Positions 45,131-57,456 are shown, counted from the first letter of the stretch. The stretch: DNA of 64,000 nt from Sepiola atlantica (GCA_963556195.1 OY744519.1:33775301-33839300); one strand, 5' to 3'. The notes: generated by a model from the letters alone, not told the origin. Program-made: numbers and translations.

Positions 45131-46030
45131 GAAGATCATGCTGTTGTTGTAGCTAGACGAGTTCTTGCTGTGAATGTTTTACAGGAAGGGGAGCAAGTAT
45201 TGGAGCTCAGTCGAGCATCTACCATAGAACGATAAAGTAGAGAGAAGCTGGAAACGTCTCTTCTGTGATAAATGGGCTGTAGGAAAGAGAAGAGATCACC
45301 CCCCACTAGATTGCCAAGTTGATTTTGTACTCTGTCAAGGCAAGAAAGAGTGCCTCAAGCGGCACCTATAACTGGGCTAGTGTTTTGGAGAAATGGATAA
45401 AAATGATAGATTATAAGGTCATGCGTATCTGTAAAGATCTTATTTTCATAAATATATTACTATTAGACTGGGCTATTGTTCAGTATAGACGTATAAAGAG
45501 TGGAGGTTATTTGGGCCATCCTAAACTATAACAATCTCTTTTTTATAAACAGATGTTTGTAAAGTGAACTTGAATACTGACCATTACCAGTTGCGAGTAA
45601 TAGGCAGCTATCTTTGCCAAAAACAAAAAAAACAAAAACAAAACATACAAAAAAAAAAAAAAAGAAAAAAAAAGCAGGCCAGGTAATTGCCCTTCTGGCT
45701 AGCTAAATTGTATACTATTAGCTGCCGGCGTTTGCTACTTCCTCCGTGACTCCATTTTAATTTGAAGGTTTCACTTCTCAACCTAACAGCGCCATTGGAT
45801 CAAAATGGGTTCGGCTCTGAACCGATAAGCGTTTAGCTGTTAAAAGTAAGACAAATAAACGGTTCGGATTCTTCTGTTGCCAGGTTTTGTTTTATCCTAA
45901 GTTTTAGTTAGTATAACAACTATACTCGCCAAAACCCTCTCGTAATTTTCTTTGTCTACCCCCCCCCCACTATCATCGTGATGGCTTTCACTTTTATAGG
46001 GGCGCGTGCGACAAGTCACAGTTTCACCAG
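45131..46030. other. Non-coding; nothing recognised
   Basis: Poly-A rich block at 45623..45675. The 70-residue frame at 45319 has no family motif. Confidence 0.35.
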
Positions 46031-46044
46031 AAGTACTAGAATAC

Positions 46045-46046
46045 TC

Positions 46047-46105
<59 letters not shown>

Positions 46106-46122
46106 CTATCTCTATCTCTCTA

Positions 46123-46214
<92 letters not shown>
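46045..46214 (+). repeat. (TATC)n(TC)n(TA)n compound microsatellite
   Basis: TATC to about 46104, TC mixed then pure to 46171, TA to 46214. Confidence 0.98.
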
Positions 46215-46215
<1 letters not shown>

Positions 46216-46313
46216 TAAAACCCTGTGGATCCTTGGTTGTTTGTCTCCATGCACAATGGCTGACGTAATAAAGAATAACGTAATAAAATAATCAAACCAG
46301 AGAGAGGGCCACA

Positions 46314-46315
<2 letters not shown>

Positions 46316-46378
<63 letters not shown>
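46316..46378 (+). repeat. (TG)n(GA)n microsatellite
   Basis: TG to 46345, GA to 46378. Confidence 0.97.
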
Positions 46379-46386
<8 letters not shown>

Positions 46387-46654
46387 GGGGGTGGCTAAAA
46401 GGAAGGGTGAAGAGATCCTTTATGACGTTTTTTCTAAACGATGTTAATTGTTTGGTTGTTTGCACGGGCTGAATGAGACGAGAAATGTTGGGAGGAGGAG
46501 AATAACGGGGAGAGGTTGTATAAAAACACAAAAGTCTCATCACCTGAAAGATGTGAGTTCAATCATTGGATAGGCAGTACATTAACATGTTAACTTTAAT
46601 CACACCGACAAAATTTTTAGTATTTTTGTAAATATACATTGCGTAGAAGTGAAA

Positions 46655-47010
46655 AGCAGCAAAATGTAATTTTTTTACGTGTAATGTGCTCCAACGAACT
46701 TGCTGCTCTGATGCACCTTCGACGTAAATACACCCGAAAAAACCGACAATCAACCAAATCCTACCCCTTCACTGTATAGATCCCCAGATGCCGGAAGGCT
46801 TACCACTTTAATAGCTTTTTTCCTAAAGCTGCTAGCCTTTTGAATTCTTTCCTGCTCTCTGTTCCCCTGACTGTACCAACACGCAGCAATTTAAATGTTA
46901 TATGATCTCGCTGCACAGCTCCCTATTTAGGCTGCCCCTATAGGTATGGCCCCTAATTCGCAGTAGCCTCTTACGTCTCAGTGGCAATATGCTTTAAGTT
47001 GAATTAAAGT
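46655..47010 (+). pseudogene. CR1-like non-LTR retrotransposon C-terminal tail
   Basis: Frames read VMCSNELAALMHLRRKYTR, SYPFTV, RCRKAYHFNSFFPKAASL and NLNVI, then the 3' UTR word cgcagtagcctcttacgtct. Same family as 21200, 41050 and 58380. Broken by stops. Confidence 0.75.
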
Positions 47011-47267
47011 TTTAAAAAATCATTGTCAGTAATAATGTTCTGTAAATAGTTATACAAGTTTTTCAAATACAAAACTTGTTCGATAAACCACCAATAAATA
47101 AATGTACTTATAAAATATCTATTTATCTTCGCAATCGGTTCAGAGTACTAAATGTATGCATTAATATGCCAATGTTGACTCAACGGGTCACTGGTCGTCT
47201 AATATACATATAAATGTTATGAGAAAAAAGGTGCCCCGTTAGATCACCCACTAAGCGTGTTACATTG

Positions 47268-47309
47268 TTTGAATCAGGAAAAGGTGAGTTTGCAAAGCCA
47301 GTTAAATTA

Positions 47310-47353
<44 letters not shown>

Positions 47354-47564
47354 TAATAATTAGACAAAATCTAAAATTTGTTTTTTTCCTGCTTACTATA
47401 TTTCCTCTGCTCCCCTCTCTTTCCCTCGCTATCTCCCCCTTTCTACCTTTCAATCTACAAATACTACTAGTTAAATAGTATTACTGCTCGTAGTGATATT
47501 TCTCTTTGTTTATAATGGACTATTCCAATATTGTTTTATCGTTTTTTTAAATATCGTTGATTGT

Positions 47565-47641
<77 letters not shown>

Positions 47642-47700
47642 CGAAAGTGAGAGTGATAGTCAAAAGCGGGTAGTCAATCAATAAATAGTGAGAACTGCTA
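47268..47700 (+). repeat. Dispersed repeat with expanded (ATA)n and (GA)n
   Basis: Aligns with 52310..52560: gaatcaggaaaaggtgagtt, cctgctcactacat-like, gttaaatagtattactgctc, gtgagagtgata. Between shared blocks it has a (ATA)n tract (47310..47360) and a GA tract (47570..47639) that are minimal in the other copy. Confidence 0.7.
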
Positions 47701-47975
47701 TCGACTGATTCACTTCTACATTTAAAAGTACAGTATTTAAAAATTAAATCATAGAGATAGGTAATTGTTGAATTGTTCAATTTAAGGTTTCGCTCCACGT
47801 CCTTTCCCGCTGCTTTTTGTTACTGTGCACATCGTCGTTGTTATAAGTATACCATTCTTATCCCGATTATTGTTGTCGTTGTTTCCATTCGTGTTCGCTG
47901 TTTGCGTTGTTTGGTTTCGTGATTCTCGGCCGCGTGACTTCCGTGTGACTCCCGACTTCTCATCAGATCACAAGA

Positions 47976-48021
47976 TCACTGATTCAACTGATTCAACTGG
48001 TTCAACTGATTCAACTGATTC
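47976..48021 (+). repeat. 9 bp tandem repeat (gattcaact)n
   Basis: Five units of gattcaact, one with a single change. Confidence 0.95.
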
Positions 48022-48237
48022 AACTCAGCAGAGTTGAACGAACGCAGCAGGCGTGAAACTGTGACAAAAAGAAAGAAAAATGGCGGGAAACATTTCACTG
48101 GATTCATGTGATTCTGGTTTTCTTTTTCTTTTTCGTTGAACATGTTTATTTCTAGATTTAAAGAATGCCAGTTTGCTAACTGTAAGATAATAATTGAACA
48201 TCTTAAAGAGTGTGTATGCACGTGCGTGTGTGTATGT

Positions 48238-48282
<45 letters not shown>
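48238..48282 (+). repeat. (GA)n microsatellite
   Basis: Pure GA tract. Confidence 0.98.
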
Positions 48283-48286
<4 letters not shown>

Positions 48287-48776
48287 TTGTTTCATTCTAT
48301 TTCGTATGTAATTGAATATGGCTGATATTAACTGCAGCAAGATATGGCACAATGTCGAAAACAGGGAGAAGGCCACCTCCTATGATGGGGTACTCTGGTT
48401 ATGGACAAAATAGCCGAGTACGAATATGTCGACATACCCCGATAGGCAATAAACCGATAAAGATTGCAAAATTCATCTAATTTCTTGAATGAGATTCATA
48501 TTCATCAATCGTAGATAGTAAAGGAATACATGATTGCCACTTAGCGTAATGCAAAGCCCCTCGAAAAAGAATTGAGCTGTCTATACACTCGATGATTAAA
48601 ATGTAAACATATTTTTCCCTTACTTCATAGCTAGCATCATATCGTAGAAGTGAAAGTTCTCCACTGCTGACAAAAAGGTCGGGTTTCGAAATTAGACATT
48701 AAGCATTCGCCACGATACGGCGAAACAGCTGTCTACAGACCCCTCTCTCTTTCTCCACCCCTCTATCTCTCTCCCT

Positions 48777-48780
<4 letters not shown>

Positions 48781-48833
<53 letters not shown>

Positions 48834-48866
48834 GTCTATATATGTATATATATATGTATATATATG
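48781..48866 (+). repeat. (CT)n(TA)n microsatellite
   Basis: CT to 48811, then TA with GTCT and GTA breaks. Confidence 0.97.
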
Positions 48867-49087
48867 CAAACATTGTTACAAATAACAAAATTCGTCTGTT
48901 TAATTATACCTTTTTTATTATTTCAATTTTATGATGGTCTTTTTTTGTATTAAAATTGAAAAAAAATAATAAATGTTCCATATGTGTCACGAACGTTTTC
49001 GATTCTTCGTCGAATCATCATCAAGTGTCAAAAGCAAATGAAAAAAAATAACTGGAGAAAGAAGAGAAATTCTCTTCTTTCTCAAGC

Positions 49088-49126
49088 ATGTTTGTATGTA
49101 TGTATGTATGTATGTATGTATGTATG

Positions 49127-49180
<54 letters not shown>
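49088..49180 (+). repeat. (TATG)n(TA)n microsatellite
   Basis: About 11 TATG units, then TA to 49180. An 'aacgttttcgattcttcgtc' motif lies just upstream (48991). Confidence 0.97.
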
Positions 49181-49184
<4 letters not shown>

Positions 49185-49279
49185 AATCCAACAAAAGATA
49201 TAAGCGTCAACTAATATCTTATAATTAGTGAAACATCCGGATAAAAACTGAAGCTCAATATACTGGATAGAGCATTAAT

Positions 49280-49664
49280 ATTATAATATAAAATGAAGTA
49301 ATAAAATAAGGTGTCAATCAAATTTTATTAGAATTCAAAGTTCAAGCAAAGTATTCTTAAGTCCTTAGCTCATGAGTTTTCAAAGATAATTCTTCTCTTC
49401 AGAGGACCATTACCGCAGTTATACTACTACAGGTAATAAAATTACGCTTTGAAAATATATAAAATTATATACACAAATACACAAAAATACATAACATCAA
49501 AACATATCAACCCAAAAACATACTTTTTGTTGAATCCATATAGTCCATCCAGTTCATACATATTGAAAACTCATGAGCTAAGGACTTAAGAATACTTTGC
49601 TTGAACTTTGAATTCTAATAAAATTTGATTGACACCTTATTTTATTACTTCATTTTATATTATA

Positions 49665-49666
<2 letters not shown>
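49280..49666. repeat. Foldback repeat: 104 bp arms, 179 nt spacer
   Basis: 49280..49383 is the reverse complement of 49563..49666 (by eye without mismatches): attataatataaaatgaagt, ggtgtcaatcaaattttatt and cttagctcatgagttttcaa. It lies in the PDZ gene intron and would fold into a long hairpin in the pre-mRNA. (TA)n follows the right end. Confidence 0.9.

Positions 49667-49667
<1 letters not shown>

Positions 49668-49726
<59 letters not shown>
49668..49726 (+). repeat. (TA)n microsatellite
   Basis: TA tract beginning within a few bases of the foldback's right arm. Confidence 0.98.
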
Positions 49727-49728
<2 letters not shown>

Positions 49729-50116
49729 GTGTGTGTATATAATGTATTTTAACGATTTACATCATTTTCAAATCATGTTCCAAATAACGAGTATGCACAA
49801 AGGTATTGCAGTTGTTTACAGCTGTATCAAGCAATGTTTATTTTAAGTCATACAATAAAACATAGCATTTTTCAAACGTCGGATCATCTTCAGAACAGAA
49901 TATTCTTAAGTTCCTCCAAATACAAATCAACTAAAATGTTAAAAAGTTCAATTTCCGCCAAAATACAAAGCAAAAATCACAAGAATAAATTCATTGTTTA
50001 ATTTTTCGGTAAATTATTGAATTAATTCCACATCACAATGAATATCATCTTAACCCAAGAGAAAGGATAATGAGACACTACGAACCGACATTTTGTATTC
50101 AAAAACGATCTATAAT

Positions 50117-50219
<103 letters not shown>

Positions 50220-50363
50220 TGTGTTATCCAAGCTCCTTTCTTTCTCAGCTTGTTTATATATCTATGAGAGTAAATTAACTTGCAATCAGATGTTTCATGC
50301 ACAATTATAATGATTTGTTAAATAAAGAAAATAAAACATTTAATTTTATCATTAAGGTTTTCT

Positions 50364-50365
<2 letters not shown>

Positions 50366-50406
<41 letters not shown>
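50366..50406 (+). repeat. (TAC)n microsatellite
   Basis: About 13 units. Confidence 0.97.
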
Positions 50407-50407
<1 letters not shown>

Positions 50408-50639
50408 GCTACTATTTTAAATTGGATTTAGTGAATAATTACCAGTTCTAAACACAACGCACGTGTTTCAGGGTGTTAACTCTAAAAACGCTGGCAAGAA
50501 AAAATGTCTTGAAATAAAATAAAAAGAATTTCTGCTCAGCTGATTTTGATGAAAGTCAAACACAAATTGGATCTCAAACAGATGGAAGGAATTCTTAAAT
50601 TGGCACACGATGAAAAGGAATTACGTGAAACGAAATAAT

Positions 50640-51010
50640 TAAGTAGCGAAGAGACAATAGGCATATATAACAAAGAGCGGTTATTCTTCATTTTGCGCGT
50701 TTATCCGTGAACATACTATTTTAAAAGTAAACGTGACAGACCGACAAAATGCTATTTAAGATTTAAGCGTGACAGACTGACAAAATGTTGTTTCAAATTT
50801 AAGCGTGACAGATCGACGAAAACGCTATTTCACTCATTCCTGACAGACCAACAAACATTATATTTCAAACTTAAGTGTGACAGACCAAGTAAATTGGTAT
50901 TTCAAACTTAAACTTGACAGACCAACGAAATTACGATTTCAAAATTAAGCCTGACAGACCGGTAAAAATTATATTTCAAACTTAAGCGTGATACACTGAC
51001 TTATTTTAGC
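50640..51010 (+). repeat. 36-37 bp minisatellite-bearing element
   Basis: About eight units of 'aagcgtgacagaccgacaaaatgctattt'. The first two units are 36 bp apart with the invariant word gtgacaga. The left flank 'ttttgcgcgtttatccgtga' matches the 1036 and 21990 copies. Confidence 0.82.
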
Positions 51011-52064
51011 GTGTACATTCCCCATTAGAATTTTAATGTATTAAAATACGAAAATACAGTCATACAACTTCATAGGGAAATATTTGCGGCGACATGTGTG
51101 TTTGTGTATGTGCATGAACTGTGTACATGCGTTTGTTCAACAACGTGTATTATATGCCTGTAGTATTTTTAATAGTCATTGTCGAGGTCCTTCGCTCCCA
51201 AAGGGGGCGTGGTTAGCTTTTAAGGAGATGCCAACGTTCATTGTCTGTTGAAGAAAAAGTTCAGAACAAAGACAGAGAAAAGCACAGTGTTTGGCTTTTA
51301 TAGTACGTGCTAGAATTCGAAGTGAATATTTCTTGCGTTGTAATTAGTTGAAAGAAATTGCTGATGTAAGCTTTTGTTCAATCGAGAGTCGATACGTGAT
51401 AACACTATTCACTGCCGCTGCCTCTTCAGACAGCTCAAATGTCACAACAGTAAATGTATAAATGTATAAAGTAATACAAAGTTCAAAAGGAAAACATCTG
51501 TTTTCAAATAAATATGAATAAAATACTTAGAGAAGTGTTTCAAAATAACATTTATATATAATTAGAGCGTGGCATATTACGTGATATGAAACTTGCCCAC
51601 AATCTCCCAAATTTGGTCGTGACATAGCAGTCTTTTATCCATTAAAAAAAAACATATTATAATCTAAGATCCTGGCGTTTTTTTTATAACTATTTGGGAA
51701 CGGTGCCAACTAAAAGATTAATGGTAAATGAAGAATGCCGACATTGTTTTTGACATTCACATTGTTTTCTCTCTGTATTTCTTTTGAATTACAATTTGAG
51801 CCGCTTACAAGAGCCGCGGCTTGTAACGAAACCTTTTGAAATGCGTGCATGTAAGAATGTACGTTTTTGTATATGTTTTATTGTATGAGAACGACAAGTC
51901 ACTATTTATTTTTTTGAACAGAAGCTTTTCATGTGCTCTCACGAATACTGATGTTTCTTACCGATGGAATAAAGACAATTTACAATTGATATTTAAATGT
52001 GTTTAGGTCAGCATTTCCCCCAGCGCTTTCGGCTATTTCAATGGCCATTCTCAAGGAATAATAA
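51011..52064. other. Non-coding; nothing recognised
   Basis: A 'cagcgctttcggctatttca' word at 52021 resembles sequence at retroelement ends, but I cannot assign it. Confidence 0.35.
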
Positions 52065-52309
52065 TCCTCCACTCTATAATAAAGACCAATGTGTATTTGT
52101 GTGTATATTTATCGTTTTGCAAAGACTGTTGGACATTCAATTGTAATCATCAATGACAAAAGCACATCTAGATTCCTTCTTTGGTGGACAAGTCAGACAT
52201 AGACCGAAGGTTTTTGTACCAAATATGGTTGGATTACAGAAAGGATTGTGAATTTTATTAACGATTGCGTGGGTGGAATTTATTTTGTGGTTCATCCATT
52301 TAGCTCCGG

Positions 52310-52560
52310 TTAAATTGTTTGAATCAGGAAAAAGTGAGTTGAAAAGTTAAATATAAAAAAATAAAAGACAAAATCCTAAAGTCGTTTCTTTCTGCTCACT
52401 ACATCTCCCCTCCTCTCTCTCCCTCTACGGCAACAAATTAAATAGTATTAATACTCGTCGTGATTTTTGATAGTCAAACAACATAAAATAAGAGAGGGTG
52501 AGAGTGATAACCAGAAACTTAGTAAGAGATGGGTCATTTAGTGAGTTAATTGCAAATTTC
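52310..52560 (+). repeat. Dispersed repeat, copy of 47268..47700 without expanded microsatellites
   Basis: gaatcaggaaaaagtgagtt, ttaaatagtattaatactcg and gagagggtgagagtgataac shared; the microsatellite positions hold only short AT and GA runs. Continues into 52540..52720, which matches the 34 kb and 7 kb repeats. Confidence 0.65.
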
Positions 52561-52970
52561 AGCTAAGTAAAACAATTAAAATGTGTTTTTGTAAGATAAC
52601 TCAATCCAAAAACTAAATAATATTTTAGCATGTACTTCGTGTCCTAAAAATATATAGGAACAAACTTATGGAAACAAACGTTTATTAACTCATCTTCAGT
52701 ATAATAATAGATGAGAGACTTTCGTTTGTCTGTATGTCCAATTGTATGTTCGTTAACTACTTTTAGGCGACAGGACAGGCGAACTTGAAATTTGATAGGA
52801 GCGATCCCTTACCTATGAAGATTGCTATACAAGTCACAGTCTCACTCATTCGTGGGCATTCGTCTCCTGAACTTTGATCACCCTTTTCTTGTGAGAAGTA
52901 TTTAACATAATTCTTATTATTACCATTTATAGTTGTAATAGATAATTTCCTGCCATTTTTGTTTCCTTCC

Positions 52971-53053
52971 AGAAAACAATTTGATCAGGTCGAAATTATT
53001 TTCACACGAACGCCATCTTAAAAAAGAGACGTAACTCTGTATTCGTCAGTACT
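52971..53053 (+). repeat. Repeat pair member (with 54409..54495)
   Basis: ttccagaaaacaatttgatc, gaaattattttcacacgaac and gccatctta...ctgtattcgtca match the second copy 1.4 kb downstream in the same orientation. Confidence 0.75.
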
Positions 53054-53149
53054 GAGTCGCTTCGTTTCTAAAATGGTTTTCAAAGTTTAAAAACTGATTT
53101 AAGATATTCTTGCGTAATGAATTAAGAAATGGGTGCCGTTGTGGTCAGC

Positions 53150-53715
53150 TAGTCGACGTATATGGACACCCCACCCTTTCATGTAGAAGGAGCGCCGGCA
53201 GTCTTTAAACACAGCGCTCTTAATGATATCGTCCGACGGGGCCTAGATATCACTGGCTTCCCGTCGATCCTCGAACTAGCTGACCTCGATAAAGTGCATG
53301 GCAAACGACCCGATGGTCTGAGGTGTTTTCCTTTAAAACCGACAAGTCGCTTATATGGGATGCGACTTGTGTCGACATATTTGCTGCCTCGTCAGTAACA
53401 AAATCGGCAATAAACCCCGGATATGCAGCAGCATCAGTAAAAAAAAACCTGGATATGCAGCAGCGTCAGTAGAAAACAGCAAGCAATAAAAAGAAGCCGG
53501 TCTTCTATACTGATTTGTGTTCCAGCCTATCGCCGTGTAGACGAGTAGAGCGACAGGCTCTTCCACGCGCAACTTCCTGAAGTCTTCGTCTGGTAATTAC
53601 GCGCCACACAGGGGACCATCGTAAATTGACATGGCTTTACGAGCACCTCTCCATCGCCACTATTTGTAAAACGCTTTAGGCCTGCTCTCGGCCTACCAAG
53701 CCCGCAGGACATCTC
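53150..53715 (+). pseudogene. Retroelement-derived coding relic (KRPDG / WDATC type)
   Basis: Reads SALNDIVRRGLDITG, GKRPDGLRCFP, then after a frameshift LIWDATCVDIFAAS, and further on ITRHTGDHRKLTWLYEHLSI. This order (KRPDG, WD-TC-DT-A, then a TGD-R...L-QRLS-A-like helix) is that of a region often found downstream of RT in invertebrate LINE-like genes. Stops and frameshifts abound. I am fairly sure it is retroelement-derived and unsure of the clade. Confidence 0.55.
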
Positions 53716-54408
53716 ATGTAACTTTCTGATAGTTGCATATTGGTTTGAAAAAGGGACATTTCATTAATTAACTATTATTAGTTATTATTTATTGAATATA
53801 TATTTAAAATTAAAATTAAAAATAAGAAAATTCAAATTTAAAAACTTGAAAAGTATTTATTTTCTTTGGTCAAAGTCTGATATGCTCGATGTTTATATCA
53901 GCATATTTGTTCCAAAAATAGCGTTATCAGCCAAGCATTTAACAATTAGTTAGTTTCACTTTTCACGTCTAGGGTTGTGTAACAATTGATTGCAAATAGC
54001 AGAACCATTTGCAAAAGTTATGTTACATTTACGAATATCAGGTTGTTCCAGCAAATATCTTTGATTTCGTGAAGAATTTATATCATGCTAAATTTGGAGT
54101 CAAACACCCATTAGTAGCTTAACGTGTGTGTCTTGTTATAAATTAAAAATATTCTGTAAACTTTCTGTGAATAACACATCCAAAAATTTGCTTTTAAGTG
54201 TTCCATTCAATTACAGATAGATCGGAATATAGCAATTTAGGGTAAAATTCATATAAAATATAAAGTAAAGTCAGTTTCTTTATTGTTTCTTTGTCATCGA
54301 TGGCTTTCTCCCTACAAAATAAATATTTGATTCTGGTTCGCTACTTCTTTTGGCGGGTAGTTGCAGCATATTGTTATGAACAATAAAATGTAATTCTATT
54401 TAGTTCCT

Positions 54409-54495
54409 TCCAGAAAATACTTTGACCGGGTCGGAATTATTTTCATACGGACGCCATCTTACAAAACGGGATGTGATTCTGTATTCGTCAATATG
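54409..54495 (+). repeat. Repeat pair member (with 52971..53053)
   Basis: ttccagaaaatactttgacc, gaattattttcatacggacg and ctgtattcgtcaat. Confidence 0.75.
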
Positions 54496-54936
54496 GTTTG
54501 AAACAGAAAATAATATTTTGAAAAAATAAAAACAACATAAAATAGCATAGTTAAAAATTGCAAGTAACATAGCTCTGGCGAAAATCCAGGCGGAATCACC
54601 ATCCGGATCCATCGTTCTCTGGTCGTCTATGCCTCTGTATTTGCAAGAAAAGACGTGTCAGGTGCGGAACCATAAACCAATGGCAACGTTGCTTCTGCAA
54701 CATTCCATTGCGTGTTCTGGACCAAACCTTTCGCGACTTCGCATGCAACCGTTTAGCTTTGCTTTTTACCTGCAGGTTAACGAATAGCTATAACCGACGG
54801 AGGGGATTTCACGAAGACCAGACAATCGTGAGGCACGATATTCGTGAGCTCAATGCAGAAATCTGACTAGCTTATCAAAAAAAAAAAAAAGAAGCAAAAT
54901 AAAAAAAATCGGGCAACGCCGGGTAGATACAGCTAG

Positions 54937-55458
54937 TTCAACATAATTTGATCTAATTGGGTAAAATAAACATGATTTTCGAATTAAGCGGGAAAAAGTG
55001 ACATAAAATCAACTATTATATGTTAGAATTGAAAAACACTTGATCAGTGGAGAAAGGGTTAATATGCACATAAGTCGATTTGCACTAAATGCTCGTGTTC
55101 TGTACAATTGCTGTCATAACGAGTTTAATTAACATCCAGCACGCCTTTCTTCTTTCTTCTTTTTATGCCTATGAGTTGTTGTGTTACACCCGACCAATTA
55201 ACCAGCCAATCATTCTACAGCGTAACCAATGATTAAACTGACCCACTAACTGATATAAATATTATATTGCAGTCCGGAGAAAAGAAAGAAGGAATCTAGA
55301 TGCGCTTTCGTCATCGATAGATTACAATTGAAATAGATCGCAGGTAATTCAATGATTCTTTTGCTGTGAATCTCTCATAGACGTTCACCTGTTCCAAAAC
55401 CCGTCAACTTTATATTCTCGACCTTGTCATTCTGTCTTATGTCGCTAGATCTAAGCTT
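54937..55458. other. Non-coding; one small paired repeat
   Basis: 55287..55336 is an inverted match of 52137..52180 (gaatctagatg, 'gattacaattgaa'). Nothing else recognised. Confidence 0.4.
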
Positions 55459-55762
55459 GTCGGTTCTGGCCTTTTGGCTAAGAGAAAAGTGTTCATGGCC
55501 TTGTGGCTAATTTGTTCAAAATTTAAACTGTAATTTATATATTTTTTTCAAATAAATAACGCATAGTGTAGTATCTGTTCTGATACTACACTTAATCTTT
55601 TCTGTCTTCGGTCAGTGAAGGAGAGAGGTCTTTCTAGACTAAGTCAATTTTTTAAAAATTCAATCTAGAACTCCCCTTTTTGGGGAGCTGGATTCTTCCC
55701 AGATTAAAATCAGGCTTTGAGTCTAACTCTACCCTCGTGGGGGGGGGGTGCAAGTAAATAGG
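55459..55762 (+). repeat. U2-snRNA-headed repeat (D) with best-preserved U2 5' end
   Basis: tcggttctggccttttggct followed by aagagaaaagtg matches the 5' end of U2 snRNA closely. After a ~75 bp interruption containing a partial repeat (ggccttgtggctaa), the U2 match resumes with tagtgtagtatctgttctg, the branch-site-recognition region. The body (tctttctagactaagtca, caatctagaact, cccctttttggggagctgga) and the end (caagtaaataggc) are those of the family. It has no U2 Sm site or 3' stem-loops, so it is not an snRNA gene. Confidence 0.78.
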
Positions 55763-56470
55763 CACTTATATTTTGAGATCGTTACTGTCTCCAGGATCTG
55801 GATGGGCAAAGTATCGCAGAGCAAAGGCAATTTGTGTAAATTACTGTAAGCGTCGCAAAGCTAAAAGTACTGGATTTCGTGGGGAGTAGGATGAACACTT
55901 TTATGAAATTACACTGAGAAAATTCAAGTATCAGAAGAACTTTGATATGGAATAATAAAAAGTATTTAATTACAAAATGCAATTAAGATACCTACTCTTC
56001 GCAGGGTCAGTATGTCTCTGACAAGAAGGATAAAAAAGAGAAGGCAAAAATGTTTATGCTTTTGAGAAGGGCGTTTGCACGTTGAAAGTCTCAAGTCTTT
56101 AAAATAAATAAATGATTGATTAAAAAAAACACATTGTTGTTTGGCTTTCAAACAATATTTCTAAATTAAGATACATTATACAATACATTATGACAACAAA
56201 ATAAACGTTCATGAAAACAATTATTGGTTACTTATCAGTCAATGCACGTTATGCGTAGAGATACTAAAAAGTACTAATTGTACTGAATCGTCCTGAAACA
56301 GGTGACACTCGACTTTAATATCCGGGTTATCAATATTGACTCTGATATTCAAGTCGAGTGATGTATACGAGATTCACCCGAACCCGCATCGGTTCGTGAT
56401 GTGTCATAAGGGTCTGGGTTAATGCAGGAATTCCAACTCTCCCCAAAAGAAGGAACTCTGGACGGTATCA
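55763..56470. other. Non-coding; nothing recognised
   Basis: AT-rich, with no motif. Part (56290..56350) contains a short inverted repeat, gacactcgactt...aagtcgagtg. Confidence 0.35.
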
Positions 56471-56830
56471 AAATAGTCTTGATCGGACCCGTCGGTATTC
56501 CATGGCAGGGACACCTCAGGCGATCGACAATACACTAATTATTTCGCCTTAACAGGGTGACAAAGGGGATAACATTTCGTCGCCTCCGAAGGAGGGAGTA
56601 ATTCTTGGGATGGTGGCTTCATGAGACAAACCAATACGAGGACCGAGCCACCCAGTCCGGAGACCAGGAATAAAGTGAATAATGTCCAGCATTGGACACA
56701 CACAGCCAATAGCAAGGTATCCATAGTTATAATAAATGACGATTGTCAATTTCATTATCTAGAGATCCACGTTCGAACTCTTGTGTCAGCAGTGACACTC
56801 TTTATTCAAATATAACTAATACGAGCTCTT
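56471..56830 (-). repeat. U2-family interior relative, diverged
   Basis: The words ccgtcggtattcc and caggcgatcgacaatac follow the segment seen at 42396 and 43325. Confidence 0.45.
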
Positions 56831-56946
56831 ATTTGTTTTTCTTTAGAAAGTTCTGAGCGACTTAACCAATCATTTCTTTAAAACGCTTTTCGTACGACTA
56901 ATACGTTGGCATCACTTTGCAGTGTCAGAACATAACGATAACGTTT

Positions 56947-56949
56947 CTC

Positions 56950-57026
<77 letters not shown>

Positions 57027-57041
57027 GTGTGTGTGTGTGTG
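56947..57041 (+). repeat. (TC)n(TA)n(TG)n compound microsatellite
   Basis: TC to 56990, TA to 57025, TG to 57041. Confidence 0.98.
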
Positions 57042-57364
57042 TTATTAGGGGACCCTCTTAATATTATCAAAGTTTGTTTAAATTTTGGGAATAGACATAA
57101 TTTTGGGTCATTTACCTATGATTTAAATTTCATTTGAATCTAAGCGAAACAGGTTTCAATGGGGGTTGTGCCCCCCCCCCTCTCTCGGGGGACTCCCAGC
57201 GTTGAAATTATATATTTCTTATATAGTCTATGACTTTCGTTGAGAGGTAAGTAGTCCACATGCAAAATTTCAAGCAATTCTGTTCAGCAGTAATATATCT
57301 GGATAAATAGCAAATGCTAACCCTGGCGAAGCATAATTTGTTCCATCATTTTTAACAGAGAACG

Positions 57365-57367
<3 letters not shown>

Positions 57368-57453
<86 letters not shown>
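57368..57453 (+). repeat. (TA)n microsatellite
   Basis: About 43 uninterrupted TA units. Confidence 0.98.

Positions 57454-57456
<3 letters not shown>

Larger units (their letters stand above)
52065..54936 (+). mobile_element. Candidate Helitron-like element (boundaries only)
   Basis: The left edge, A|tcctccactctataataaag, is shared exactly with 59267 while the sequence to its left is not, so the boundary at TC is supported. The right edge has cgggcaacgccgggta, able to form a short hairpin, followed by ctag|T at 54933..54936, as in Helitron 3' ends. No Rep/helicase coding is visible, and the interior holds other repeats, so the two edges may belong to different insertions. Confidence 0.4.

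Noticed and set aside
47976..48021. Protein-coding Thr/Asp/Ser repeat
   Set aside because: It is a simple 9 bp tandem repeat without a supporting gene structure.
53162..53398. Host gene of 78 residues
   Set aside because: The KRPDG segment is typical of retroelement ORFs and the true frame continues only through frameshifts and stops.
55459..55762. Functional U2 snRNA gene
   Set aside because: Only the first ~45 nt resemble U2, interrupted by 75 bp. No Sm site or 3' stem-loops, and the rest is the repeat body.
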